39,370 nt of DNA, taken from the NCBI GenBank assembly GCA_000403295.2, contig KE159610.1, positions 920,973-960,342 of the forward strand, written 5' to 3'. This document shows, piece after piece, positions 15,806 to 24,870 of this stretch. Made by a program: the position numbers and the translations under genes. Position 1 is the first letter of the stretch; each line of letters begins with the position of its first letter. This DNA is from Lachnospiraceae bacterium M18-1. Its GTDB lineage: Bacteria; Bacillota; Clostridia; Lachnospirales; Lachnospiraceae. The notes under the pieces are model-generated. The model was not told the DNA's origin. It ran no database searches and was given only the letters and a program-made list of their open reading frames with translations.

Positions 15806-17444
15806 AATCCTGCCCCCTTTCCTGTGCCAGCACCCCGTCCACATTCCCGACATAGCGGTAGTAGACCTTGACCTCACAAATCCGCTGCCCGTTGACCTTC
15901 TGGGTATCGCCAACCTCGATCCGGTCTACCAGTTCAAAGAGAATGGTTTCGTCCAGTTCCGAGATTTCGGTATAGCGCCGGATAATTTCCAGCCAGCGGT
16001 CGGTATCCACCTGGTTTTCCAGGTGCGCCCGGACTTTCCTTTCCAGTTCCGGGACTGCCTCCGCCTTTTCTGCCCGTTCCGCTTCATATTTCTGCATCAG
16101 GGTCTGAAATACCGTCTGCGGGATGGAGCCGGTGCATTTGTCCTCGTAGAGATTCTGCATCAGGCGCTCCAAATCGGAAATACGGGCTAAGGAGGATTTT
16201 AATTCCTGCTCATAGGAGAAAAGCCGGGTGTGGGATTCCTTCTCCTTCAGCCGGAGAATCTCGCCCATCAGCCGGTCCGGGTCATATTCCGCAAAGCGGG
16301 CCTTTTCCCGGATGTCCTCCAATACCAGCTGGGTCAGCACTGTTTCATAGATGGTGTGGATGGTACACGCGCCCCTTCCGCTGCGGGAGTAGTTGCCGCA
16401 GATGAAAGAGCTGTACCGTCCCGGCCTGCCATCCTTATAGGTGAATTTTTCGATATGGTTCCGCATTTTGAAACCGCAGTCGGCGCAGTACACAAGTCCG
16501 GTGAAGATGCTCTTGCAGCCATCGGACGGAGTGCTTTTTCGCACCTTCTTTTTTCCGATACTGGCTACGGTATCCCACAGTTCCCGCGAAATAATGGCCT
16601 CGTGGGTCCCCTCCACCCGAATCCACTCGTCCTCCGATTTATTGACGAGCTTGCGGGATTTATAGGAGAGTGTGCCGCTTTTGCCCTGTACCATGTTCCC
16701 GATGTAGACCTCGTTGCGGACCATGTTTTTAACCGTCTGGTCGGCCCACTTGTGGTTGACCCTGCGGGGGTCGCTCTGGCCCTTGCGCTGGTAGTACAGC
16801 ACACCGGGCGGCTGAATCCCTTCTTCATTGAGCGCCACCGCGATGGCGTGAAATCCCATGCCTGATGCCCGCATTTCAAAGATACGGCGCACAACCGGCG
16901 CGGTTTCCTCGTCAATCACCAGATGATGCTTATCCAGCGGGTCGCGCCGGTAGCCATAGGCGGGGTAGGTTCCCATGAATTTTCCGTTTTCGGCACAGGC
17001 CCTCTTGACCGCCTTGACCTTCTTGCTGGTGTCCCGGCTGTAAAATTCATTAAATAAGTTCAAAAAGCACATGACATCGGTGCTTCCGTTGTCACTCATG
17101 GTGTCAATGCCGTTGTTCAGCGCGATGAACCGGCACCCAAGAGAGGGGAACAGGTAATCCGTATATTGCCCAAATTCGATGTAGTTGCGGCCAAAACGGG
17201 AGAGGTCCTTCACCAGAATCACATTGATCCGCTTTGCCTTTGCGTCCTCGATTAACCGCCTGACGCCTGGGCGGTTGAAGTTCGTGCCGGAGTATCCGTC
17301 GTCGATATAGACATCGACCTCATTCCAGCCGCGCTGCCTGACATAGTTTTGAAGCAGCAACTTCTGGTTCTCAATGCTGACCGATTCCCCATCACGTTCA
17401 TCATCTCTGGAGTTGTCATTTTGGTGGAGAGCAGAAAACCGCAT
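15789..17444 (-). CDS. large serine recombinase, upstream member, atypical active-site region
   Basis: This protein of 551 residues has the full domain set: a resolvase-like N terminus, a Recombinase domain (YGYRRDPLDKHHLVIDEETAPVVRRIFEMR), a zinc ribbon (LVYCADCGFKM ... FICGNYSRSGRGAC), a coiled coil and a DUF4368-like end (LFELVDRIEVGDTQKVNGQ). It is oriented as the first gene of a two-recombinase operon. The N terminus reads MRFSALHQNDNSRDDE where relatives have a YxRLSRDDE core. The serine may be kept but the arginine two residues before it is not, and the tyrosine is histidine. No ribosome binding site is visible before the ATG at 17444. It may be an accessory or weakened recombinase; the SRFGR arginines are intact. 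Confidence 0.88.
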   Translation of the reverse strand: MRFSALHQNDNSRDDERDGESVSIENQKLLLQNYVRQRGWNEVDVYIDDGYSGTNFNRPGVRRLIEDAKAKRINVILVKDLSRFGRNYIEFGQYTDYLFPSLGCRFIALNNGIDTMSDNGSTDVMCFLNLFNEFYSRDTSKKVKAVKRACAENGKFMGTYPAYGYRRDPLDKHHLVIDEETAPVVRRIFEMRASGMGFHAIAVALNEEGIQPPGVLYYQRKGQSDPRRVNHKWADQTVKNMVRNEVYIGNMVQGKSGTLSYKSRKLVNKSEDEWIRVEGTHEAIISRELWDTVASIGKKKVRKSTPSDGCKSIFTGLVYCADCGFKMRNHIEKFTYKDGRPGRYSSFICGNYSRSGRGACTIHTIYETVLTQLVLEDIREKARFAEYDPDRLMGEILRLKEKESHTRLFSYEQELKSSLARISDLERLMQNLYEDKCTGSIPQTVFQTLMQKYEAERAEKAEAVPELERKVRAHLENQVDTDRWLEIIRRYTEISELDETILFELVDRIEVGDTQKVNGQRICEVKVYYRYVGNVDGVLAQERGQDYGEAI

Positions 17445-17510
17445 AGAATCAGCAGAAAAGCGTAACTACACCTTTTATCAATACCCCCGCATAACACTCT
17501 TTTTACACCT

Positions 17511-17539
17511 TTGAACATAAAGCCATCTTCCTATACAAT
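17511..17539 (+). promoter_or_regulatory. sigma-A-type promoter candidate for the ParA region
   Basis: TTGAAC (17511-17516) and TACAAT (17534-17539) are separated by 17 bp in the divergent gap between the minus-strand recombinases and the plus-strand genes. The first start codon is at 17566. Confidence 0.5.
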
Positions 17540-17565
17540 TAAACCATGAAAGGATGGTGTTGATT

Positions 17566-17745
17566 ATGAGAGAAAAGAAAAACCATTTATATGTAGACAG
17601 CCAAGAACGGAGCATTTTATTACATAGCCTTGTGGAGCTGAAAAACCAGCTCATTCAGCAGGGCAGATATACGGACTGCGTTGACGAACTAATATATAAG
17701 GTCGTAAACGCACCAGTAAAGAGAATGAAAATTGAATATGTCTAA
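17566..17745 (+). CDS. small conserved ICE protein upstream of ParA
   Basis: 59 residues from the ATG at 17566 with a GGATGGTG-like site; an alternative ATG four codons upstream exists. It starts MREKKNHLYVDSQERSIL and is mostly helical, charged and soluble. I recall similar short proteins just before parA in Tn1549-like elements, but none with a known function. It is followed 13 bp later by a terminator and then parA, so it is probably a separate small transcription unit sharing the upstream promoter. Confidence 0.65.
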   Translation: MREKKNHLYVDSQERSILLHSLVELKNQLIQQGRYTDCVDELIYKVVNAPVKRMKIEYV

Positions 17746-17757
17746 GGCACATCACAG

Positions 17758-17800
17758 AGCCGCTTATTCTTATTGATTTTTTAAGAGTAAGCGGCTTTTT
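17758..17800 (+). terminator. rho-independent terminator before parA
   Basis: AGCCGCTTATTCTT (17758-17771) pairs with AAGAGTAAGCGGCT (17783-17796), with one wobble, followed by TTTTT. Confidence 0.85.
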
Positions 17801-17830
17801 TGCGTTCTGTCGTTCTCTGATACAGTTACA

Positions 17831-17853
17831 TAGCCACCTTGACAAAGTGGCTA
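17831..17853. promoter_or_regulatory. inverted repeat in the parA leader
   Basis: TAGCCAC (17831-17837) and GTGGCTA (17847-17853) form a palindrome ending 14 bp before the parA ribosome binding site. It could be an operator bound by ParA/ParB or an RNA hairpin; the role is inferred from position only. Confidence 0.35.
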
Positions 17854-17880
17854 AATCTATGCGAAAGGAGGACGCACCCT

Positions 17881-18708
17881 ATGTCAAATTGCAAAGTAAT
17901 CGCTTTAACCAACCAGAAAGGCGGCGTTGGAAAGACCACCACGGCGGTCAATCTGGGCGTGGCTCTGGCACAGCAGGGCAAAAAAGTCCTGCTCATTGAT
18001 GCCGATGCACAGGCAAACCTAACCATGTCGCTCGGTTACAGCCGCCCAGACGACTTGCCCGACACGCTCTCGACCATCATGCAGAACATCATTGATGATA
18101 AACTCGTCGATGTTTTTAAAAGCATCCTGCACCATGACGAGGGCGTTGACCTGCTCCCATCCAACATTGAACTGTCGGGGCTGGAAGTAAGGCTCATTAA
18201 CGCTATAAGCCGTGAAAGCGTACTCAAAACCTGCATCAATGAAGTAAAAAAGAATTACGACACGGTTCTCGTGGACTGTATGCCGAGCTTGGGGATGCTG
18301 ACCATCAATGCTCTTGCGGCTGCTGACAGCGTGGTTATCCCGACACAGCCCCATTATCTTTCCGCCAAAGGCTTAGAGCTGTTGCTTCGCTCCGTGTCTA
18401 AAGTGAAACGGCAAATCAACCCGCACCTGCGGATTGACGGCATCCTTATGACGATGGTAATGCCACGCACGAACATCTCTAAGGAAATCACGGCAACGGT
18501 TAAAAGTGCCTACGGGCAGAGGATTAAAGTATTTGACACACAGATACCCCACTCCATCCGTGCCGTGGAAGCCACCGCAGAGGGAAAGAGCATTTTTGCC
18601 TACGACAAAGGCGGCAAGGTAGCCGCCGCTTACGAGCAGTTCGGAAAGGAGGTGGCAGAGCTTGGCGAGAAGCAGAGAAAGCAAAATCGAGCTGACCGCA
18701 TACGATGA
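17881..18708 (+). CDS. parA: ParA-family ATPase
   Basis: The 275-residue protein starts at the ATG at 17881, which follows an AAAGGAGG site; a longer frame from 17839 is not needed. It has the deviant Walker A motif KGGVGKTT (residues 13-20), LLIDADAQANLT (Walker A' region, near 39-50) and VLVDCMPSLGMLTINAL (Walker B, near 122-138), placing it with ParA/Soj ATPases. It should dimerise on nucleoid DNA and position ParB-bound DNA, helping to maintain the excised or replicating form of the element. The stop lies inside parB, whose TTG start is 47 bp upstream. Confidence 0.95.
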   Translation: MSNCKVIALTNQKGGVGKTTTAVNLGVALAQQGKKVLLIDADAQANLTMSLGYSRPDDLPDTLSTIMQNIIDDKLVDVFKSILHHDEGVDLLPSNIELSGLEVRLINAISRESVLKTCINEVKKNYDTVLVDCMPSLGMLTINALAAADSVVIPTQPHYLSAKGLELLLRSVSKVKRQINPHLRIDGILMTMVMPRTNISKEITATVKSAYGQRIKVFDTQIPHSIRAVEATAEGKSIFAYDKGGKVAAAYEQFGKEVAELGEKQRKQNRADRIR

Positions 18709-19609
18709 CCTCTTTGAAACGGACGAGAGCCGTGCAGAAGCAAATTTAAGCAAAATAAGGGAAATCCCGATTTTGGAGATTGACGAGTTCCCAGACCACC
18801 CGTTCAAGGTCTTGATGGACGAGGACATGGAGCAGCTTGTGGACAGCGTAAGGCGGAGCGGTGTGATGACCCCTGCCACTGTCCGCCAAAAAGAGGACGG
18901 GCGGTATGAGCTTATCAGCGGTCACAGGAGGAAAAAGGCTTGCGAGCTTGCGGGGCTTGAAACGCTCAAATGCGAGGTTAAGGAGCTGACCCGTGACGAA
19001 GCGATTATTGTCATGGTTGAGAGTAATCTCCAAAGGACTACTATCTTGCCGAGTGAGAAAGCCTTTGCGTATAAGATGCGGCTTGAAGCAATGAAGCGAC
19101 AGGCAGGCAGACCCCCGAAAGAAAATGCGTCGCCACTGGCGACTAATTTATCAAAGGGACGTTCTGATAAGGAATTAGGCGAACTTGTTGGTGAAAGCAA
19201 AGACCAGATACGCCGCTATATTCGTTTGACCGAGCTTGTACCCGAAATCCTGCAAATGGTTGATGAACGCCAGATTGCTTTCCGCCCTGCGGTGGAAATC
19301 TCCTATCTTTCCGAGGAACAGCAGTACACGCTTTTAGAAGCGATGGGCTACAACGATGCCACGCCCTCCCTTGCACAGGCTATCAAGATGAAAAAGTTCA
19401 TGCAGGAGGGAAAGCTCACGGACGGGGTTATCCAGAGCATCATGCAGGAGGAAAAGCCGAATCAGAAAGATAAGCCCGCCTTTAAGGACGAGCGGATAAC
19501 CAAGCTCATACCGAAGTCCATCCCCAGAGGGCAGGAAACGGATTTTGTCGTAAAGGCGTTGGAGTTCTACAACCGCCATCTGCAAAGGCAGCGGGGGCAG
19601 GAAAGATAA
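18662..19609 (+). CDS. parB: ParB/Spo0J-family partition protein
   Basis: The protein has 315 residues from a TTG at 18662, with an AGGAGG site 10 bases upstream. A ParB/sulfiredoxin-like nuclease-fold domain (about 35-130) carries the family motif ELISGHRRKKACELAG and VMVESNLQRTTILPSEKAFAY. It is followed by a KorB-like HTH (DKELGELVGESKDQIRRYIRLTELVPEILQ, about 165-200). It is expected to bind a parS-like site and work with ParA. The 3' end is followed by about 190 bp containing a hairpin terminator before the adhesin gene. Confidence 0.93.
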   Translation: MARSRESKIELTAYDDLFETDESRAEANLSKIREIPILEIDEFPDHPFKVLMDEDMEQLVDSVRRSGVMTPATVRQKEDGRYELISGHRRKKACELAGLETLKCEVKELTRDEAIIVMVESNLQRTTILPSEKAFAYKMRLEAMKRQAGRPPKENASPLATNLSKGRSDKELGELVGESKDQIRRYIRLTELVPEILQMVDERQIAFRPAVEISYLSEEQQYTLLEAMGYNDATPSLAQAIKMKKFMQEGKLTDGVIQSIMQEEKPNQKDKPAFKDERITKLIPKSIPRGQETDFVVKALEFYNRHLQRQRGQER

Positions 19610-19724
19610 CCGCACACTTGGGGAGAAGTCCGCCCTTTGGGGGATAGCAAATTTTTTTAAACTTCCCCCTCTCCACACCTCTCCCCCTAGATACTGCCAG
19701 TAACTATCCGAGAAAAGAACAATT

Positions 19725-19754
19725 AAAGGCTGTCCACACGGGCGGCTTTTTTTC
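19725..19754 (+). terminator. terminator-like hairpin after parB
   Basis: AAAGGCTGTCC and GGGCGGCTTT pair with G-U wobbles around ACAC, followed by seven T residues. It sits 47 bp before the adhesin start. Confidence 0.6.
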
Positions 19755-19800
19755 TGCCAGAAAGTCAACTATCAACATGAGAACGAACAGGAGGTAATGA

Positions 19801-22800
19801 ATGAAGATTCGTAAATTATTTCAAAGGGCTGCGGCGTTTGCGTTGGCTGCGGTCACGGCATTGTCCGCCGTCCCTGCCACGACAGCGTTTGCGGCGGGCG
19901 ACATCGGCACGATTAGCTTTACCCACACTTATGACGGCGCAGGGAACGCAATCCGATATAATTCCAGTGCGAACATCGGCGGTCATACCGCAGGCGGCAC
20001 GGGGGAATACAAGTACCGCATGTATGTGGACGGGGAAACGGCGTTCTGCCTTCAGCCGGGCGTACCCTTAAAAACAGGCAACACGCTGGCAAAGGCGTCT
20101 TCCAACACATGGAACGCCCTCTCCGCAGACCAGAAAAAGGCGGTGGGGCTTGCCCTGCTCTACGGCTATCAGGGGAACAGCGGGAATTTATCTGGGAGCG
20201 ATGACGAGAAATGGCTTGCCACGCAGACCCTTGTATGGGAGTTCGTCACGGGATGCCGTAACGCCACAAGCCCGTACAGCCAGACAAGCACGACCGTTTA
20301 CAGCCTGCACTTTGGCTCGAATTATGCCAACAGCGGGGCAAGGGCGGCTTACGACCAGATTGTGTCATTCATGACAAGGCACAGCACGATTCCGAGCTTT
20401 ATGGCAACAGGCAAGAAAGACATTACAAAGGAGCTTGCCTATAAGGATGGGAAGTACAGCTTGACACTGACGGATAAAAATAATTCCCTCTCCGAGTATT
20501 CCTTTATCAGTTCCGACAGCAATGTGAAAGTTTCCAAGTCTGGGAACAAGCTCACCATCACGTCAAAGAAAGCGATTGACGGAAAGGCGAGGATTACGGC
20601 AACGAGGAACAACACGCCGACCGTCAGCAGCGGGGCGAAGATGATTGCCTACGGCGACCCGAACCTGCAGGACGTCATCACGGGCGTGGAGAACGTGGAC
20701 ACCATGACGGCGTATATCAACGTGGAAACGCCGACAGGCACGGTCGCATTGAAAAAGACTTCCGAGGACGGCGTTGTTGCGGGGATTTCCTTTACCATCA
20801 AGGGCGACGGCTTCAACAAGACCGTAAAAACAGATAAAGACGGGAATATCACGGTGGAGGGCTTATTCCCTGGCACTTACAACGTCACGGAGCAGTCCAT
20901 CGACCGTTATGAGCCGCAGAAAACCCAGACCGTGACAATCATCGGCGGGAAAACCTCTACGGTCACGTTCAGCAATACCTTGAAGCGTGGCAGTCTGGAA
21001 GTCGTGAAAACATCCGAGGACAATCTTGTGGAGGGCGTGAAGTTCCACCTTTACGGCACGTCTTTAAGCGGGCTTGCAGTGGATGAATACGCCGTGACCG
21101 ATAAGAACGGGCTGGCGAAGTTTGAGAACGTCCTTATCAGCGGCAGCACGCCGTACACCCTTGAGGAAGTGGACACGGCAATCCGCTATGTCGTCCCTGC
21201 ATCCCAGACCGCCCCGATTGAGTGGAAAAAGGTCACGAAACGCAGCTTTACCAACATCTTAAAGAAATTCAATGTCACGGTATTAAAGACCGACGTGGAA
21301 ACGGGGAAGAAGCCGCAGGGCGACGCCACCCTTGCAGGTGCGGTTTACGGCATCTATAAGGGCGAGGAGCTTGTGGACACCTACACCACCGATGAAAACG
21401 GGCAGTTCACAACGAAATATTATATCTGCGGCAACGATTGGAGCGTCCGTGAGATTACACCGTCCGAGGGCTATCTTCTGGATACCACAATCCACCATGT
21501 AGGCGCAGAGCCAGAGCTTTACACCGTGGAATATAATTCTGCCAAGAACGACGTAAACGAGCAGGTCATCAAGGGGAACATCGCCATCATCAAGCATACC
21601 GACAACGGCGAAACCCAGATTGAAACGCCAGAGGAGGGGGCTGTCTTTGAGGTATATTTAAAATCCGCAGGCGGTTTCGATGCGGCGGAGGAAACCGAGC
21701 GTGACACGCTCATCTGCGATGAGAACGGCTTTGCCCAGACAAAGGATATGCCATACGGCATTTATACCGTGCATCAGACCTCTGGATGGGACGGGCGTGA
21801 GCTGATGAAAGACTTTGACGTGTTCATCTGCAAGGACAGCCAGACCTGCCGCTACCTTATCAACAACGCCAACTTTGAGAGCTATATCAAGATTGTGAAA
21901 AAGGATATAGAAACGGGCAAGGCTATCCCGTATGCGGGCGCAGGCTTCCAGATTTACGACCCAGAGGGAAACCTTGTAACAATGAAATTCACTTATCCAG
22001 AAGTGACGGAGATTGACACGTTCTACACCACGGCGGACGGCGGGCTTATCACGCCGCAGACACTTGAATACGGCAAGGGATATTCGCTTGTGGAAGTGCA
22101 AGCCCCATACGGCTATGTTTTAGATTCCGAGCCAGTCTATTTTGACGTGGAGCAGGAAAACTCCGAGGAGGAAAGCGGCATCACCATTGTAAAAGTGGAA
22201 CGCTCCAACGTGGCGCAGAAAGGGAAAATCACGGTAGGAAAATCTGGCGAGGTATTCAGCAGGGTATCGGGAAGCAAGGGGCTGTACCAGCCGATTTTTG
22301 CCGTGGATAATTTAGAGGGGGCGGTCTATGAGATTACCGCAGCCGAGGACATCATCACGACAGACGGCACAATCAGAGCCGAAAAAGGCGAGGTCGTAGA
22401 TACTGTAACTACTGGCGAGGACGGAACGGCGGAAAGTACGGAGCTTTATCTCGGAAAGTATGAGGTAAGGGAAGTGACCGCCCCATATGGCATGGTGTTA
22501 AGTGAGGAAGTCCACACCGTGGAGCTTGTGTATGCGGGGCAGGAAATCGAAGTGACGGAAACAGGCACGGAGTTCTACAACGAGCGTCAGCGTGTGGAAA
22601 TCAACGTAATTAAGAGCCTTGAGGTGGACGAAGCATACGGCGTGGGCAGCAACGGCGAAATCAAAGACGTCACGTTCGGTCTGTATGCCGCCGAGGAGCT
22701 GACCGCCGCCGACGGCTCGGTTATCCCTGCGGATGGGCTGATTGAGGTTATTTTCCTTGATGAAGACGGTCACGGAAAAGCTATCAGCGATTTACCGATG

Positions 22801-23949
22801 GGCAGCTACTATGTGCAGGAAATCAGCACAAATGCCGCCTACCTTGTCAGCGACGAGAAATACCCTGTTGACTTCGAGTACGCAGGGCAGGAAACAGCCG
22901 TTGTGAACATCACGGCAAACGAGGGCGAAGCCATTGAAAACGAACTGATTTACGGCTCTGTCAGCGGCAGGAAATCCAATGAGGACGGCAAGGACTTGGG
23001 CGGTGCGTTCATCGGCATCTTTCAGACAGGCACAACAGAATATACAAAGGAAAATGCAATCGCAACTGCCACATCCGAGGATGACGGCAGTTTTTCTTTT
23101 GACAAAGTTCCGTATGGCACATGGGTAATCCGTGAAATCGAAAGCCCGAAAGGATATGTACTCTCCGAGGAAGAAATCAGCGTGACAATCAGCGAAGTAG
23201 ACGAAGTTGTGGAGATTGAGCTTGTAAATTATTTCATCAAAGGCAATATCGCTCTGACGAAAGTAGACAAGGATTATCCCGACAACAAGCTCACAGGTGC
23301 GGTATTCGAGGTCTACTCTGATGCCAACGGCGACGGGAAACTGGACAAGAAAGACGAGCTGCTCGGCGAGATGGGCGAGGTGGAAAAAGGCGTGTACCAG
23401 ATGAACGACCTCAGATACGGCAAGTACCTTGTCCGTGAGAAAACCGCCCCGACAGGCTTCGTGCTTGATGAGAACGTCTATCCCGTATCCATCGAGGAAA
23501 ACGGCAAGACCTACAACGTGGAGAATGAAGCGGGCAAGGGCTTCTTGAATGAAGCACAGAAAGGCTCATTAAAAATCGTCAAGACATCCTCTGACGGCAG
23601 GGTGGAGGGCTTCTCTTTCCGAGTGATTGGCAAAGATTATGACCAGACATTCAAGACGGACAAAAACGGTGAAATCGCCATTGACGGCTTGCGTATCGGC
23701 GAGTACACCGTGTCCGAGGTCAGCGACAAGGCATCCGCTGGCTATATCCTGCCCGCCGACCAGAAAGTGACCATCAAGACAGACGAAACGGCGGTTGTCA
23801 CCATGCACAACGAGCTGCGTGACACCCCGAAAACGGGCGACGATTTTAATCTCGGCTTGTGGGTGAGCCTTGCGGCAGCATTTACAGTCGGTGCGGGAAT
23901 CTTCGGATTTGCAGGCTACCAGTGCGGAAGAAAGAAAAAGGAGGACTAA
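19801..23949 (+). CDS. thioester and Cna-B repeat surface adhesin (SpaA-like)
   Basis: This 1382-residue secreted, cell-wall-anchored protein starts with a signal peptide (residues 1-32, cut near TAFA-AGD). A thioester (TQXA) domain follows: C83 in AFCLQPG and Q142 in ATQTLVWEF are positioned to form an internal Cys-Gln thioester that can bond covalently to surfaces. From about 310 onward come about ten Cna-B beta-sandwich repeats, each opening with a VxK strand and closing with YTLxE/YxVxE and an Asn-rich strand that can form Lys-Asn isopeptide bonds. The C terminus has a sortase-type signal DTPKTGD, a hydrophobic helix and the tail GRKKKED. No sortase gene is in the window. It may mediate contact with host tissue or recipient cells. 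Confidence 0.92.
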   Translation: MKIRKLFQRAAAFALAAVTALSAVPATTAFAAGDIGTISFTHTYDGAGNAIRYNSSANIGGHTAGGTGEYKYRMYVDGETAFCLQPGVPLKTGNTLAKASSNTWNALSADQKKAVGLALLYGYQGNSGNLSGSDDEKWLATQTLVWEFVTGCRNATSPYSQTSTTVYSLHFGSNYANSGARAAYDQIVSFMTRHSTIPSFMATGKKDITKELAYKDGKYSLTLTDKNNSLSEYSFISSDSNVKVSKSGNKLTITSKKAIDGKARITATRNNTPTVSSGAKMIAYGDPNLQDVITGVENVDTMTAYINVETPTGTVALKKTSEDGVVAGISFTIKGDGFNKTVKTDKDGNITVEGLFPGTYNVTEQSIDRYEPQKTQTVTIIGGKTSTVTFSNTLKRGSLEVVKTSEDNLVEGVKFHLYGTSLSGLAVDEYAVTDKNGLAKFENVLISGSTPYTLEEVDTAIRYVVPASQTAPIEWKKVTKRSFTNILKKFNVTVLKTDVETGKKPQGDATLAGAVYGIYKGEELVDTYTTDENGQFTTKYYICGNDWSVREITPSEGYLLDTTIHHVGAEPELYTVEYNSAKNDVNEQVIKGNIAIIKHTDNGETQIETPEEGAVFEVYLKSAGGFDAAEETERDTLICDENGFAQTKDMPYGIYTVHQTSGWDGRELMKDFDVFICKDSQTCRYLINNANFESYIKIVKKDIETGKAIPYAGAGFQIYDPEGNLVTMKFTYPEVTEIDTFYTTADGGLITPQTLEYGKGYSLVEVQAPYGYVLDSEPVYFDVEQENSEEESGITIVKVERSNVAQKGKITVGKSGEVFSRVSGSKGLYQPIFAVDNLEGAVYEITAAEDIITTDGTIRAEKGEVVDTVTTGEDGTAESTELYLGKYEVREVTAPYGMVLSEEVHTVELVYAGQEIEVTETGTEFYNERQRVEINVIKSLEVDEAYGVGSNGEIKDVTFGLYAAEELTAADGSVIPADGLIEVIFLDEDGHGKAISDLPMGSYYVQEISTNAAYLVSDEKYPVDFEYAGQETAVVNITANEGEAIENELIYGSVSGRKSNEDGKDLGGAFIGIFQTGTTEYTKENAIATATSEDDGSFSFDKVPYGTWVIREIESPKGYVLSEEEISVTISEVDEVVEIELVNYFIKGNIALTKVDKDYPDNKLTGAVFEVYSDANGDGKLDKKDELLGEMGEVEKGVYQMNDLRYGKYLVREKTAPTGFVLDENVYPVSIEENGKTYNVENEAGKGFLNEAQKGSLKIVKTSSDGRVEGFSFRVIGKDYDQTFKTDKNGEIAIDGLRIGEYTVSEVSDKASAGYILPADQKVTIKTDETAVVTMHNELRDTPKTGDDFNLGLWVSLAAAFTVGAGIFGFAGYQCGRKKKED

Positions 23950-23954
23950 GCAGG

Positions 23955-24038
23955 ATGAGGGGAAAAACCATCATCGCCATTATGCTCGTGGCGTTTATCG
24001 GCGGTGCGGCTGCGTGGCTGCATCTCCGCAGAAAATAG
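23955..24038 (+). CDS. 27-residue single-pass membrane peptide
   Basis: The frame begins MRGKTIIAIMLVAFIGGAAA and ends with a basic LRRK, 5 bp after the adhesin stop, with AGCAGG as a weak ribosome binding site. It is one hydrophobic helix with charged ends. Similar mini-proteins occur in this position in related ICEs, to my recollection; the function is unknown. Confidence 0.5.
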   Translation: MRGKTIIAIMLVAFIGGAAAWLHLRRK

Positions 24039-24112
24039 TTTGAGAAATATTTTACTGATGTGGATTGGGGCGGTTGAAAGATACCGCCCTCTTTCCATGT
24101 ATGGAGGTAGAT

Positions 24113-24418
24113 ATGGAAAATCTGAAAACCATAGAGGGGAAAGTGAAGTCTGTCCTGCAAGAGAATGAGGACGCCAGAAATGACGACATGATGCTGTACC
24201 TTGCCCTCTGCAACCTTTATCTGAAAGATGCGGGGGCTATGCCGCTTGCCCAGATACTGCTGAACCATAAGGAGCTTGGCTTGCCGAGCTTTGAGAGCGT
24301 GGGCAGGACACGCCGCAAATTGCAGGAGAAATGCCCAGAGCTTTTAGGGAGCGTGCGGATGCAGAAAATCAGAGCCAGAGGCGAAAAGGCATACCGCAGA
24401 TATGCCAAAGAATCTTGA
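24113..24418 (+). CDS. conserved hypothetical ICE protein, 101 residues
   Basis: It starts at the ATG at 24113 with a GGAGG site; the longer frame from 24065 is not used. The protein is wholly helical and charged (MENLKTIEGKVKSVLQENEDARNDD at the start, GRTRRKLQEKCPELLGSVRMQKIRARGEKAYRRYAKES at the end), with a basic C-terminal half that could bind nucleic acid. No known family is recognised. It is the first of a closely packed set of small genes leading to the giant helicase gene. Confidence 0.65.
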   Translation: MENLKTIEGKVKSVLQENEDARNDDMMLYLALCNLYLKDAGAMPLAQILLNHKELGLPSFESVGRTRRKLQEKCPELLGSVRMQKIRARGEKAYRRYAKES

Positions 24419-24452
24419 AACATTAAAAAATCCAAAGAGAGGAGGAACGCCT

Positions 24453-24728
24453 ATGGACGGTGGAACACGCTCCAATCAGGGCTATGAAATCATAGAGAAC
24501 TGCACTATCGGGAACACGGAGCTTGTCATCGGGCATCACCCGACAGCCCCGAACCCTTATGTATGCTGGTACTGCAAGGGCGGCGACAACTACTATTGGG
24601 GCTGCTACTGCAACACCCTTGAAGCGGCGAGGGAAAAGCTGAACGAACGCTACCAGTCGGAGTGCCAGATGCCATACAATCAACAGCCCGATAAAAAGGC
24701 GAAGCAGCACGATGACCGAGAGCGGTAA
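24453..24728 (+). CDS. conserved hypothetical ICE protein, 91 residues
   Basis: It starts at the ATG at 24453 after an AGAGAGGAGG site. The core IENCTIGNTELVIGHHP...YVCWYCKGGDNYYWGCYCNTLEAAREKL is rich in aromatic residues and cysteines. The pattern of a short strand, IG-x-x-E-V-x-x-G, then Y-V-x-W-x-C resembles the start of the protein encoded at 24860 (YEVTQSIHIGKKEVVFGIDEKEEYPYLVCYC), suggesting the two belong to one family of small ICE proteins. The function is unknown. The 3' end overlaps the next gene by 17 bp. Confidence 0.7.
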   Translation: MDGGTRSNQGYEIIENCTIGNTELVIGHHPTAPNPYVCWYCKGGDNYYWGCYCNTLEAAREKLNERYQSECQMPYNQQPDKKAKQHDDRER

Positions 24729-24870
24729 GGAAAAGAAATATGACTGCACGGACTGTCCTTATCCCCGATATAAGGACAGCCGTGTTATCTTCTGCGACGT
24801 CTGTATCCGAAAGGTTTTAGACTGGCAGAGGGAGAAAAAGAAAAGGAAGGAGAATCCCGATGGAGAATGA
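24712..24870 (+). CDS. 52-residue zinc-ribbon-like protein
   Basis: An ATG at 24712 opens a frame beginning MTESGKEKKYDCTDCPYPRY, ending at 24870. Two C-x2-C pairs (CTDC and CDVC, 14 residues apart) suggest a zinc-binding knuckle, followed by a lysine/arginine-rich tail. It overlaps the gene before (17 bp) and the gene after (11 bp) in different frames, typical of coupled small genes in this operon. The function is unknown; nucleic-acid binding is a guess. Confidence 0.55.
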   Translation: MTESGKEKKYDCTDCPYPRYKDSRVIFCDVCIRKVLDWQREKKKRKENPDGE

